A stretch of 10,067 bases of DNA from JBBRUG01 sp038247995 (GCA_038247995.1 JBBRUG010000221.1:1-10067), one strand, 5' to 3'. Shown: positions 1-7,644, numbered from the stretch's first letter. The notes: a model not told the origin generated them from the sequence alone. A program made the numbers and translations.

Positions 1-1
1 A

Positions 2-853
2 GGGCGGATTGTCGGCTCCTGGCGGCACTTGCCGGTCGTTTCCACAATGCACAACATTCCCGCCGAATACGAAAACAACGCCTTCTATCGCTACTGGCTC
101 GAGCGGGCCACACTGCGGCTTTGCCGGCCACATCTTGTAGCGGTATCCGAGCGGATCCGCGCGATGTACATGCAGCGTTGGGGCGTGCCGGCTAAACAGA
201 TAAGCACGATCATCAACGGTGTGCCGTTAGACCGTTTTGTTCATCTACCGACTGGTGTACCGCAACGTGCGCCAGGTGAAGGCCCGCTGATCACTACTAT
301 TGGGCGGCTGACTGAACAGAAGGGCCATCGGGTTCTGCTCGATGCCGTACCGCTGGTACTTCAACGCTTCCCAACGGCGCGCTTCCAGATTATCGGGCAG
401 GGCCATCTTGATGCTGCACTGCGCGAGTATGCTCTCAAGCTAGGGATTGCCAATCACGTTAGCTTTGAAGGCATGCGCGATGATATTCCGGCCGCGTTGG
501 GTGCGAGCGATATCTTCGTGCTGCCGTCGTTATGGGAAGGCCTACCGGTTTCGGCGATCGAGGCTATGGCCGCTGCGCGTCCCGTCGTGCTCACCGATGT
601 TGGCGGCGTGGGCGATCTCGTGGAGCCGGGTGTGGACGGCCTGCTCATTCCCGCGAACGATGTGCAGCGCCTGGCCGACGCACTAAATACACTGCTTGCC
701 GATCCGGCTAAACGGGCGGCAATGGGCGATCAAGCGCGCAAACGCGCATGTGTGGAATTCGACATGGCGCTCTTTGCGCTGCGCCACGAAGAACTTTATG
801 CCGAACTGGCGGGGCGACAGGTTATGGCTGAAGAGCCGTCGATCGCTTCGTGA
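2..853 (+). CDS. Glycosyltransferase family 4 (GT-B fold), 5' truncated
   Basis: Transfers a sugar from an activated donor during cytoplasmic assembly of a surface glycan; donor and acceptor cannot be read from sequence. The frame is open to the window edge. A TTG at 29 could be called as a start, but the codons before it read as the usual 'GRIVG..R.LPVVSTMHN' end of a GT4 N-terminal strand, so the gene almost certainly begins upstream. Visible parts, numbered from the TTG: the end of the N-terminal Rossmann domain (VSTMHN, VAVSERIR), the inter-domain 'INGVPLDRF' segment near residue 63, then the C-terminal donor domain with 'TIGRLTEQKGH' (about 90-100) and the EX7E signature in 'LWEGLPVSAIEAMAA' (about 168-182). 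The C-terminus looks complete. It is followed after 60 bases by the BcsB-like gene on the same strand, which supports a polysaccharide operon. Family assignment is firm; the exact sugar is unknown. Confidence 0.93.
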   Translation, partial: GRIVGSWRHLPVVSTMHNIPAEYENNAFYRYWLERATLRLCRPHLVAVSERIRAMYMQRWGVPAKQISTIINGVPLDRFVHLPTGVPQRAPGEGPLITTIGRLTEQKGHRVLLDAVPLVLQRFPTARFQIIGQGHLDAALREYALKLGIANHVSFEGMRDDIPAALGASDIFVLPSLWEGLPVSAIEAMAAARPVVLTDVGGVGDLVEPGVDGLLIPANDVQRLADALNTLLADPAKRAAMGDQARKRACVEFDMALFALRHEELYAELAGRQVMAEEPSIAS

Positions 854-913
854 CTGTAACTATAGACTTAGCACAGGGATTGCGCCAAGCACGCGATCCT
901 ACGGGAGACTTCT

Positions 914-3166
914 ATGATGATCGACAAACAGATTGTGCGCGCCGGATGGGCGCTGCTGATCGTGGTTGCTGTGTTGGCCGCTACGATCAGCCCGACATTG
1001 GCTGCGCCTGCCGCACAGGTTGCGACCGCACCCAGTTTCACTTTTGAGGAGATGGGCTTGAGTGGCCAGGAACTGTCCAGTCCCTCGGATCGCGAGAGCT
1101 TCTTTTTCAGCCTTCCGGCCGGTCAGCAGATTGCCAGCGGCGCAGAACTTACCTTGAATTTGCGCACGCTCATCCTCGATACGCCTGGCGTAGACCTGGC
1201 GGAGGAGGAGTTACGCGGCGCGATCACGATTGAACTGAATAATCAGATTGTGGCGAATTTGCCGCTCACAGGCGACTTAGAGCGCCAGGTGACGGTGACG
1301 ATCCCTGATAGCGCGCTGGTAAGCCAGCCGGTTGATGGGCGGCACGACTTGAGCATTGGGCTCCAGACGCCTACCGATTGCGCGTTCGGCGATGCAATCC
1401 GGGTGTCGATCGGCGCAAATTCGAGCCTGACCCTGCCGACCGTGGCGGAGCCGATCAGCGCGGATCTGACGATTTTGCCGCGCCCGATCTTCCAGCGCTC
1501 GTTCCTGCCCGAGACGGCCATCGTGGTTGTGCCCGATGCACCCAGTGCAGAAGAATTGCGGGCGGTGATGATCGTTGCAGCCGGCCTTGGCCGCACCACT
1601 GGTAACCAGCTTGGCCTGACCCTGCGCCAGAGCAGCGAACTGACCGCTGCCGAGTATGCGGCAAACCATCTGGTGTTTGTAGGCACGCCGGCCGCTTTCC
1701 CGCTGCTCAGCGAGATCGATCTGCCGGCGAGCGTCGCGGATGCGCTCTTTGTTACCCCGAACCTGGAAGCGAACGATGGGATCGTTCAGGCGGCGGTTTC
1801 GCCCTGGGACGAGTCGAAATTGGCGCTGGTGATCGGCGGCAACATCGAGGCCGGCGTGTTGAAGGCAGCGCAGGCGTTTGCGCTCAACCAGTTGCTGCTG
1901 GTTGAGGAGCGCCGCGATCTGGCGCTGATCGCCGATGTGAACCTGACTGCTGAAGAGAACCCGCCAGTGGAGCGTAGCTTCGCCGACTTGGGCTACGCTA
2001 CGGCGCGGCGAACCAGTTCGGTCGGGTTTAGCAGCCTGTTCTACGATTTTACCCTGCCTGTCGATCAGATTGCGGCTGATGAGGCGTATGTCGAACTTGC
2101 CTTTACCCATGCCGCGCTGATGAACTACGACTCGTCAAGCCTGACCGTGTTGCTGAACGGGAACACTATCGGCGGCCTGCGTTTCAGCGACGACACGGTT
2201 GATTTGAGTCAGGCGCGCTTCCTGATGCCCCGCGATGCGTTGCGGCCCGGGCGCAACGAACTGCAGCTACGGGCTAACCTGAATCCAAATGACGGCTGTT
2301 TTAATCGGGAAGCGGTTGATCTCTGGTTGAGTGTCTGGCCTGAGTCGCGGATCAGTGTGCCGCTGGAACCGGCGACCGATCAGATGCTGCGCTCGTTGGG
2401 CCTGGGTGAGTATCCGGCCATGTTCACCAGCAACCCTTCATTGGCGACTACCGCTTTTGTGGTTGATCAGGACGATCCGAATAGTTGGAACGTGGCCGCT
2501 CAGGTTGTGGCGTCAATTGCGACCCAGAGCAACGGTGCCCCGGTGGATCTGGTGGTCGCCTACGATGGAGCGGTGCCGGAACAAGTATTGCAGGAGCGCA
2601 ATCTGGTGCTTTTTGGCCAGCCGAGTGCGCTGAGTTTGATCGAGGAGTTGAATGCGAACCTGCCGGCGCCATTCGATGCCGGCAGCGATCAGGCGATCGA
2701 CCGTGTTTCACGCGTGACCTTCCGCCTGGCGGAACGCACTGACGTTGGTTACTTGCAGCTTTTGCTGGCGCCGTGGAATGATCAGCGTGTGGTGCTGGCC
2801 GTACTCGGGCGCTCAGCTGAAGGGCTCGAAACCGCTAGTCAGGGCCTGACCCGTGGCGTGTTACGCAGCCAACTGGGCGGCAATTTTGCCATCGTCATCG
2901 ATGAACAGATCTTTATTGGTGGGACCCGGTTGGCAGTGGCTGCGCCGGAGCCTGAAGTGACCGCAGGGACTGATCCGGCGCCGAATGCCACCAGTACAGC
3001 GATCCTGACCGATACCACGCAGCCGATAACGACGTCTCCCGGCGCTACAGCGCCCGCATCCGGGCCGCCGCTGCTTCTGGCGCTGGTGGTCTCGGTGTTG
3101 GTGATGCTGCTGATCGTTGGCGGCGTGGTCGGTTGGGGGTTCTATCAGCGGCGACGGACGCAGTAG
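914..3166 (+). CDS. BcsB-like extracytoplasmic polysaccharide-synthase subunit, membrane anchored
   Basis: In cellulose synthase, BcsB sits outside the cytoplasmic membrane, is anchored by a C-terminal helix, and guides the emerging glucan. This 750-residue protein has the same build and about the same length. It has a signal peptide (residues 1-30, hydrophobic 11-25, likely cleavage after TLA), a Pro/Thr/Ala-rich linker (about 676-717), a transmembrane helix (about 719-742) and a short basic tail. The body is two similar halves, each a beta-rich carbohydrate-binding-like part (about 42-177 and 354-483) followed by an alpha/beta flavodoxin-like part (about 183-340 and 500-672). The halves align with each other: LVFVGTPAAFPLLSEI (253-268) with LVLFGQPSALSLIEEL (564-579), and SPWDESKLALVIGG (296-309) with APWNDQRVVLAVLG (619-632). 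Each has one Cys in a similar place (C156, C462). A GGGAG ribosome binding site at 903-907 serves ATG 914 (or ATG 917). No BcsA-type GT2 synthase is in the window, so the polymer need not be cellulose. Confidence 0.82.
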   Translation: MMIDKQIVRAGWALLIVVAVLAATISPTLAAPAAQVATAPSFTFEEMGLSGQELSSPSDRESFFFSLPAGQQIASGAELTLNLRTLILDTPGVDLAEEELRGAITIELNNQIVANLPLTGDLERQVTVTIPDSALVSQPVDGRHDLSIGLQTPTDCAFGDAIRVSIGANSSLTLPTVAEPISADLTILPRPIFQRSFLPETAIVVVPDAPSAEELRAVMIVAAGLGRTTGNQLGLTLRQSSELTAAEYAANHLVFVGTPAAFPLLSEIDLPASVADALFVTPNLEANDGIVQAAVSPWDESKLALVIGGNIEAGVLKAAQAFALNQLLLVEERRDLALIADVNLTAEENPPVERSFADLGYATARRTSSVGFSSLFYDFTLPVDQIAADEAYVELAFTHAALMNYDSSSLTVLLNGNTIGGLRFSDDTVDLSQARFLMPRDALRPGRNELQLRANLNPNDGCFNREAVDLWLSVWPESRISVPLEPATDQMLRSLGLGEYPAMFTSNPSLATTAFVVDQDDPNSWNVAAQVVASIATQSNGAPVDLVVAYDGAVPEQVLQERNLVLFGQPSALSLIEELNANLPAPFDAGSDQAIDRVSRVTFRLAERTDVGYLQLLLAPWNDQRVVLAVLGRSAEGLETASQGLTRGVLRSQLGGNFAIVIDEQIFIGGTRLAVAAPEPEVTAGTDPAPNATSTAILTDTTQPITTSPGATAPASGPPLLLALVVSVLVMLLIVGGVVGWGFYQRRRTQ

Positions 3167-3199
3167 TTGGCTTAGCGGCCAAACGGTAAAAGCGAAACC

Positions 3200-4180
3200 A
3201 TGACACACTACCTGATCACTGGCGTTGCAGGCTTTATCGCATCGCGGACGGCGGCTCTGTTGCTCGATGCAGGCCACAGTGTGGTCGGAATCGATAATCT
3301 GAACGACGCCTACGATGTTGGCTTGAAGCGTTGGCGGCTGGCGCAACTGGAAGGCCGTCCGGGCTTCCGCTTCCACCAGGGCGATATTACCCAACGCACG
3401 GATCTCCAGCGGCTGACGGCGGAAACTGAACCGTTTGCAGCTGTGATCAACCTGGCGGCGCGAGCGGGCGTACGGCCTTCGGTGCAGAACCCGTGGGTCT
3501 ACCAGGAAACAAATGTTACCGGTACGCTCAATTTACTGGAGCTGTGCCGCGAACAGGGGATTGCGAAGTTTGTGCTGGCCTCAACCTCCAGCCTCTACGG
3601 AACGCGCAACCCGGTGCCGTACCAGGAGAGCCAGAACACCGATTTCCCGCTTTCGCCGTATGCGGCCTCGAAGAAGGCTGCCGAGGCGCTTTGTGCAACA
3701 TACAACCACTTGCATGGGATCGATGTCAGCGTGATGCGCTACTTCACCGTGTACGGCCCGGCCAGCCGTCCGGATATGAGCCCGTTCCGGTTTGTGCAGC
3801 GGATCTACGAGGGTTGGCCGATCACAGTCTATGGTGATGGGCTTCAGTCGCGTGATTTCACCTATGTGGACGATATTGCACGCGGCACGATCGCCGGCCT
3901 GAAGCCGGTAGGCTATGAAGTGTTCAACCTTGGTTCGGATACACCCTTTGAGCTACGCGCAATGATTGCGTTGATCGAAGAGCTCACCGGGCGCGCGGCG
4001 GAGATTATCTATCAGCCGGCTCATGCCGCCGATATGCCGCGCACCTGGGCCGATGTGACGAAAGCCGCCACACACCTTGGCTGGCGATCCCAGGTGAGCT
4101 TTGAAGCGGGCTTCCGCGCCCTCGTCGATTGGTACGTCGCCAATCGTGAGTGGGCGCAGCATGTGGGCACAGTGGACTAG
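3200..4180 (+). CDS. NAD-dependent sugar epimerase, UDP-glucuronate 4-epimerase-like (extended SDR)
   Basis: Likely interconverts UDP-glucuronate and UDP-galacturonate (or a related UDP-sugar) in the cytoplasm, supplying precursor for the neighbouring glycan genes. The 326 residues fit the family's usual length. The N-terminal Rossmann motif TGVAGFIA (residues 7-14) is followed by GIDNLNDAYD (30-39), which is typical of the UDP-glucuronate epimerase subgroup. NLAARAGVRPSV (84-95), a Ser/Thr cluster at 128-131 before LYG, and the catalytic YxxxK (Y154, K158) follow. MRYFTVYGPASRPDM (169-183) and the RDFTYVDDIARG segment (about 208-219) also match that subgroup. The glycine motif is TGVAGFIAS where TGxAGFIGS is commoner; Ala in the last position is unlikely to abolish binding. 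ATG 3200 directly precedes the Rossmann strand, with no clear Shine-Dalgarno. It lies 33 bases after the BcsB-like gene. Its TAG stop overlaps the stop of a minus-strand remnant in a shared CTAG. A UDP-glucose 4-epimerase or dehydratase activity is the main alternative. Confidence 0.9.
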   Translation: MTHYLITGVAGFIASRTAALLLDAGHSVVGIDNLNDAYDVGLKRWRLAQLEGRPGFRFHQGDITQRTDLQRLTAETEPFAAVINLAARAGVRPSVQNPWVYQETNVTGTLNLLELCREQGIAKFVLASTSSLYGTRNPVPYQESQNTDFPLSPYAASKKAAEALCATYNHLHGIDVSVMRYFTVYGPASRPDMSPFRFVQRIYEGWPITVYGDGLQSRDFTYVDDIARGTIAGLKPVGYEVFNLGSDTPFELRAMIALIEELTGRAAEIIYQPAHAADMPRTWADVTKAATHLGWRSQVSFEAGFRALVDWYVANREWAQHVGTVD

Positions 4181-4185
4181 CCAAC

Positions 4186-4210
4186 GCGCACGACGATCAT
4201 CGTGGTGCGC
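4186..4210. repeat. 25-base near-perfect palindrome between convergent gene ends
   Basis: GCGCAC at 4186-4191 pairs with GTGCGC at 4205-4210, and the inner ACGAT pairs with ATCGT around a single central C, with one G/G mismatch. It begins six bases after the epimerase stop codon and lies within the last codons of the minus-strand remnant. No T-run follows on either strand, so it is not a standard intrinsic terminator, but it could block or stall transcripts meeting from both sides. It may also be a by-product of the coding sequence there. Confidence 0.4.
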
Positions 4211-4368
4211 CAACGCCGGAACCAACCAAAGAGATCAATCAGGCGCTTCTGGAAGCCATATTTGCGGCTCAGAAGCGCCTCGGCATGTTCAGCCGCCGCG
4301 CCCTCCACAAACCCGGCCTCCGCTGCTTGCCATGTGTCGAGCGGCGTGCCGCGCCCATCGCACGGAAC

Positions 4369-4382
4369 CACGCGCGCGCGTG
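4369..4382. repeat. Perfect 14-base palindrome with alternating CG run
   Basis: CACGCGCGCGCGTG is its own reverse complement and alternates pyrimidine and purine throughout, the kind of tract that can adopt a left-handed helix under supercoiling. It lies in the remnant frame about 20 bases from where the oxidoreductase homology stops, so it may mark a rearrangement-prone site. Its function is unknown. Confidence 0.5.
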
Positions 4383-4415
4383 AACTGTATGGTGTAGGTT
4401 AGCCCGCAGGCGCGA

Positions 4416-5243
4416 TCAGGCGAGCATCCGGGCCAGTAGTTCCTTGAGCAGTTTGGCGGCGAGCATGGCGGTAATCCCGACGGGGTCGCGCACGGGGTTT
4501 AGTTCAACAATGTCGGCACCGACGGGCGCAACGGGCAATTCTTGAATGATCCGCAGCAGATCGCGGGTGGTGAATCCGCCCGGTTCGTGATGTGACACAC
4601 CGGGGGCGAAGGCGGGGTCGAGCGCGTCGAGGTCGAGCGTGACATACAGCGGCCCGCTGAGGTTGAGTGCGGTGTCGGAGCGCCAGTGCCGCATCTCGAT
4701 GCATTCGACGCCGAAGCGTGCGGACTGGGCGCGCAGATGTGGGGTGAGCGTACGAATGCCGATCTGCACAAGCCGACCGATCAACCCTTCTTCGAGGGCG
4801 CGGGCGAAGGGGCATGCGTGCGAGTAGCGGTCGCCGTCGAGTTCGTCGTAGAGGTCGCTGTGGGCATCGATCTGGAGTACAGTCAGGCCGGGGTAGGCTT
4901 TGCCATAGGCGCGCAGTAGTGGCAAACTCGTGGCGTGATCGCCGCCGAGCGCAAGCGTACGCGACCCACGATTAAGCACCGCCTGGGCAGCGGCGGTAAT
5001 TGTCTCTAATGTTGTTGTGTCATCACCTACAGGTAGGGTCAGGTCGCCCAGGTCGTGCCAGCGCGGGTCGCCGCCGAGGTCAAGGCCGTTTTCGGCGCAC
5101 ATATTGGCGCTGCCGGCGTGCAGTGCAGCGCGGATCTGCGGCGGCGCCAGGGCCGGCCCGCGCAAGAACGACGAGTGGGCGTCCCATGGCACGCCAAACA
5201 CGGCGACAGCATGGGGCGCGAGGCGACCAATGTCGAAGGACAT
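4416..5243 (-). CDS. Ureohydrolase family enzyme (agmatinase/arginase-like)
   Basis: Hydrolyses a guanidino substrate to urea plus an amine or amino acid at a two-manganese centre in the cytoplasm. All family metal-site motifs are present in the 275-residue protein: GGDH (residues 100-103, ligand H103), DAHSD (126-130, ligands D126, H128, D130) and DLDALDP (204-210, ligands D204 and D206), followed by the 'PGVSHHEPGG' turn (about 214-223) and 'DIVELNPVRDP' (about 234-244). It is a little shorter than many agmatinases. The PGG turn and the absence of arginase-specific substrate residues favour agmatinase or another guanidino hydrolase over true arginase, but the substrate cannot be fixed from motifs. 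The start ATG at 5243 has a GGAG Shine-Dalgarno (5249-5252) five bases away. It lies 206 bases downstream of the glycosidase gene on the same strand; a functional link to that gene is not evident. Confidence 0.92.
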   Translation of the reverse strand: MSFDIGRLAPHAVAVFGVPWDAHSSFLRGPALAPPQIRAALHAGSANMCAENGLDLGGDPRWHDLGDLTLPVGDDTTTLETITAAAQAVLNRGSRTLALGGDHATSLPLLRAYGKAYPGLTVLQIDAHSDLYDELDGDRYSHACPFARALEEGLIGRLVQIGIRTLTPHLRAQSARFGVECIEMRHWRSDTALNLSGPLYVTLDLDALDPAFAPGVSHHEPGGFTTRDLLRIIQELPVAPVGADIVELNPVRDPVGITAMLAAKLLKELLARMLA

Positions 5244-5449
5244 GGTTTCTCCAAAAGGCTGTGCGAGTTGCCTGCTGCGCGTGCCGCCGGCATCCGCAGG
5301 CTATTGCAGTGCGGCGGTGGACGAACGCGGGTATGTACAGACGATACGATAGATCGCGCTGGTTTGCATACTCCAAAACTGACCAATTGTGTGCTGATTT
5401 CGGCCTGCTTCTTGCCCTGTGCCTCCGACGTCCTGGCACGAGCGCCGCC
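5244..5449. other. Intergenic region upstream of the ureohydrolase gene
   Basis: These 206 bases separate the glycosidase stop from the ureohydrolase start, both read on the minus strand. The gap is long for a tight operon, so the ureohydrolase may have its own promoter. No convincing -35/-10 pair, terminator hairpin or small gene was found beyond the GGAG at 5249-5252. The only candidate is TTGGAG followed 17 bases later by TCTATC on the minus strand, which is weak. Confidence 0.4.
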
Positions 5450-7612
5450 CTACCGGGAGGCCGCCCATTCAATCGCGATCTCGGCAGTGCCGTCCGCAAG
5501 CCCAATGGCGACATACGGGCTTTCCCTGGCCAAGTCGATGCTGAATTCGGCTGGTGCGCCATCAAGGGTGACATTGAGCGCAGCCGGGTCGCTGGGCGCG
5601 TCGGGGGGCAGCAGGACGCGCACGTAGGCGCTGTCGGCGGTTGAGGTGAACGTGAGGGTCATGCCGGTTTCGGTGCGTTGCCAGCGGTAGGCGACATAGC
5701 CGTCGCCGGCGGCGTAGCGGGCCACGGCGTGAATGGCGTTGAAACTTGGATCGGCGGCCCAACGCGGAGCAAGCGCGAGGTTGCGAAAGCCGACGGCGCT
5801 GTCGCTGATCCCGGCGGCGCCTTCGATCAGGGCGGCGAGCATGGCGCTGCTGCCCCAACCGTCGGTGCCGATTGTGTCGGGGCCGCTGATGCCGGGGCGG
5901 CCATCGGGGTAGTACCAGAGGTAGCTCGCGCCGGTTAATTCTGTCAGTGCGGCATAACGACGCAGAATATCGAAGCCGTATGGTTCGCTGCCGAAGCGAA
6001 AGGCGCCGCGGGCCAGTTCGCCACCCACGAGCGGCATGATCCCGCCGTTCACATATTCGCCGGGGTTCTCGCCTGGTCGACCGGCCAGGCCAAAGTTGCC
6101 GGTAGGGAACGGCGGGTCGATGCTGTACCACTCGGCGAACGCGCGATCAAAATCGCGGCGCTGGAAGTAGCTTGCCACAATCGCCTGGCCCTGCCGGCTG
6201 TCGAGCACGCCGCGGTTGAGCGCATAGGCGTTCGAGATGCTGAGCTGTTCAGCGGGATCGACGCCGGCGGGCGCGAAGGCCGGATCTTCGAACACGAAGT
6301 GGGTGAAGAAGCGCCCGTTCCAACTGAGGGCGTTCAGGCGCTCCATAAGTGCATCAGCGCGGGCGTTCCAGGTGTCAGCGCGCTCAGTTTCGCCCACGGC
6401 GCCCTCGATGCGGGCCATGAGCCGCATCGCCTGGGCCAGGCCGGTATTGTCGCCGTGGAAGGTGCCGAACACCGTGTCGGGTGTGATCCAGTGGCGCGGG
6501 GCGGGCTTGCCGTCATCGGGGCTGAGCATTGTGGGGCCGAAGGCAAAGTCCCAGGTGTCGATGGTATAGGGACGGCGGATGAGGCCGCGTTCAGCGTCCC
6601 AGCGCAGCGGGTCGGAGGTGGCGTAGTTCAGCGCGGCGCGCATGGGTTCAAGGTGGCCGCGCAGCCAGGCGTCGTCGCCGGTCATCTGCCAAGCTTCGTA
6701 AACGCCGAGCACATAGAGAAACTCGACATCGGCCTCGACCTCTTTGCGGAAGGCCGTGGCGAAGAGCGTCGGGTAGTCGAGCACATCGGGTAGGCTGCCG
6801 TCGGGCAGTTGCGCAGCGCGGAAGGCGTCGAGGGCGCTGGTGACATCGGTTGCGAAATAGCGGAAACCGCGGCCCTGGTAGACGTGATCGCGGAGCCAGA
6901 GCAGCGGGTTATCGGGCGAGCGGTAGCCGCGTACGGTGCGCCCGTTCAATTCGTATTCCACGCCGGCGCGCTCCATGAAGCTGCGAATGCGCGGGTAGAG
7001 TGCGTCGAGGTCGGGTTGGCCGGTGCTGAGTGCGGTAACCGCATTCAAGATAAACAGATCGCTCCGCGCCCCCGCGATCGCACCGCCGACGAGGGCGAGC
7101 GCCCACTGAGGGCCAAGGCGGCCGCGCGGCAAGACGGCGGCCGTACCTCGTCCTTCGCTCAGATCGAGCGTAACTGCGCCGGCGGGTTGCAGATCAACAT
7201 CGTAGAGACGTAATTCGGCCGGGCCGGTATAGCCGGGAATCCGTACCTCGACGGCGAGCGGTGCCAGAGCTTGGGCCTGGACGCTTGTATCAGGCGCCAG
7301 TTCGAGCCAGGCCGGGTCGGGGGCGGCGGCGAGCGTGAGCAGATCGGCGGGGTAGGTCGTTTCCCAACCGGCGGGCAACGGCTCGGCGACGGCGCGGTCG
7401 GCATCAACGGCGGTAATGCTCAGGTCGGCGAAGAGTTGCACCTGAAAGCCGTCGATCCAGAGCGGGGCGCTGCGCGGCGGGCCGATCTGTTCGCCACCGG
7501 CATTACGCCAGGCGCTCAGAAAGGGCTCACTGATGCCGTAGGGGCCGGGTTCGTTCGCTGGGGTGGGTGCGCTTGGCGCACAGGCGGCGAGCAATAGGGC
7601 GAGGCAGAGCAT
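5450..7612 (-). CDS. Secreted lipoprotein six-hairpin glycoside hydrolase, family uncertain
   Basis: Probably cleaves a glycan at the cell surface. The 720-residue frame starts with a hydrophobic run and a lipobox LAAC (Cys11), implying lipid anchoring. Residues about 24-66 (ISEPFLSAWRNAGGEQIG.., ..DGFQVQLFADLSI) resemble a short module found on many secreted Chloroflexota proteins. A beta-rich segment (about 100-190) leads to an (alpha/alpha)6-barrel type domain (about 200-620), with PLLWLRDHVYQG (236-247), EVEADVEFLYVLGVYEAW (291-308), DTWDFAFG (352-359), SISNAYALNRGVLDSRQG (458-475), EYVNGGIMPLVGGELARGAF (519-538) and GTDGWGSSAM (582-591). A C-terminal beta domain (about 625-720) follows. 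The pattern recalls amylo-alpha-1,6-glucosidase, GH78 and GH63 relatives; the family, substrate and catalytic acids are not assigned. The start is doubtful: ATG 7612 has no Shine-Dalgarno and leaves only ten residues before the lipobox Cys with no positive charge, whereas a better start at 7647 is out of frame by one base (see findings). Confidence 0.8.
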   Translation of the reverse strand: MLCLALLLAACAPSAPTPANEPGPYGISEPFLSAWRNAGGEQIGPPRSAPLWIDGFQVQLFADLSITAVDADRAVAEPLPAGWETTYPADLLTLAAAPDPAWLELAPDTSVQAQALAPLAVEVRIPGYTGPAELRLYDVDLQPAGAVTLDLSEGRGTAAVLPRGRLGPQWALALVGGAIAGARSDLFILNAVTALSTGQPDLDALYPRIRSFMERAGVEYELNGRTVRGYRSPDNPLLWLRDHVYQGRGFRYFATDVTSALDAFRAAQLPDGSLPDVLDYPTLFATAFRKEVEADVEFLYVLGVYEAWQMTGDDAWLRGHLEPMRAALNYATSDPLRWDAERGLIRRPYTIDTWDFAFGPTMLSPDDGKPAPRHWITPDTVFGTFHGDNTGLAQAMRLMARIEGAVGETERADTWNARADALMERLNALSWNGRFFTHFVFEDPAFAPAGVDPAEQLSISNAYALNRGVLDSRQGQAIVASYFQRRDFDRAFAEWYSIDPPFPTGNFGLAGRPGENPGEYVNGGIMPLVGGELARGAFRFGSEPYGFDILRRYAALTELTGASYLWYYPDGRPGISGPDTIGTDGWGSSAMLAALIEGAAGISDSAVGFRNLALAPRWAADPSFNAIHAVARYAAGDGYVAYRWQRTETGMTLTFTSTADSAYVRVLLPPDAPSDPAALNVTLDGAPAEFSIDLARESPYVAIGLADGTAEIAIEWAASR

Positions 7613-7631
7613 AGCCGATAGCCGATAGCCG
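7611..7631. repeat. Three tandem copies of a 7-base repeat (ATAGCCG) at the glycosidase start
   Basis: Exact copies lie at 7611-7617, 7618-7624 and 7625-7631. On the minus strand this is CGGCTAT three times, with the last two bases forming the AT of the in-frame ATG. The unit length is not a multiple of three, so each gain or loss of a copy changes the reading frame between the upstream ATG at 7647 and the glycosidase coding sequence. Confidence 0.9.
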
Positions 7632-7644
7632 AAAAGCAGACGGT

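Larger units (their letters stand above)
4177..4398 (-). pseudogene. C-terminal remnant of a PPOX-fold, F420-dependent oxidoreductase-type protein
   Basis: The minus-strand frame is open from 4398 (just after a TAA at 4399-4401) to a TAG at 4177-4179, about 73 codons. It contains 'RARVVPCDGRGTPLDTWQAA', then 'AEHAEALLSRKYGFQKRLID' and an aromatic/basic tail ending in MIVVRVG. From memory this matches the last part of PPOX-class F420-dependent oxidoreductases, which carry 'RV.VAPCD.RG' followed by 'LL.RKYG.Q.RL'. The N-terminal half or more, including most of the cofactor-binding barrel, is absent: the reading frame begins 17 bases after the stop of the ureohydrolase gene. A GTG at 4371 could start a 64-residue product, but there is no Shine-Dalgarno. 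The simplest reading is a truncated gene whose 5' part was deleted. A short independent protein is less likely. The family call rests on motif recognition and was not searched. Confidence 0.6.

Noticed and set aside
1277..2110. Long minus-strand open frame (277 codons) opposite the BcsB-like gene
   Set aside because: It is antisense to a well-supported secreted protein, is rich in Arg/Gln/His as expected of a shadow frame in GC-rich DNA, and has no recognisable motif or ribosome binding site.
5000..5644. Plus-strand open frame (214 codons) across the ureohydrolase start and glycosidase end
   Set aside because: It overlaps two well-supported minus-strand genes, is Arg/Gly-rich without motifs, and its composition changes where it crosses the intergenic region.
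6299..6793. Plus-strand open frame (164 codons) opposite the glycosidase
   Set aside because: Shadow frame rich in Gly/Ala/Val lying wholly within a coherent 720-codon gene, with no ribosome binding site.
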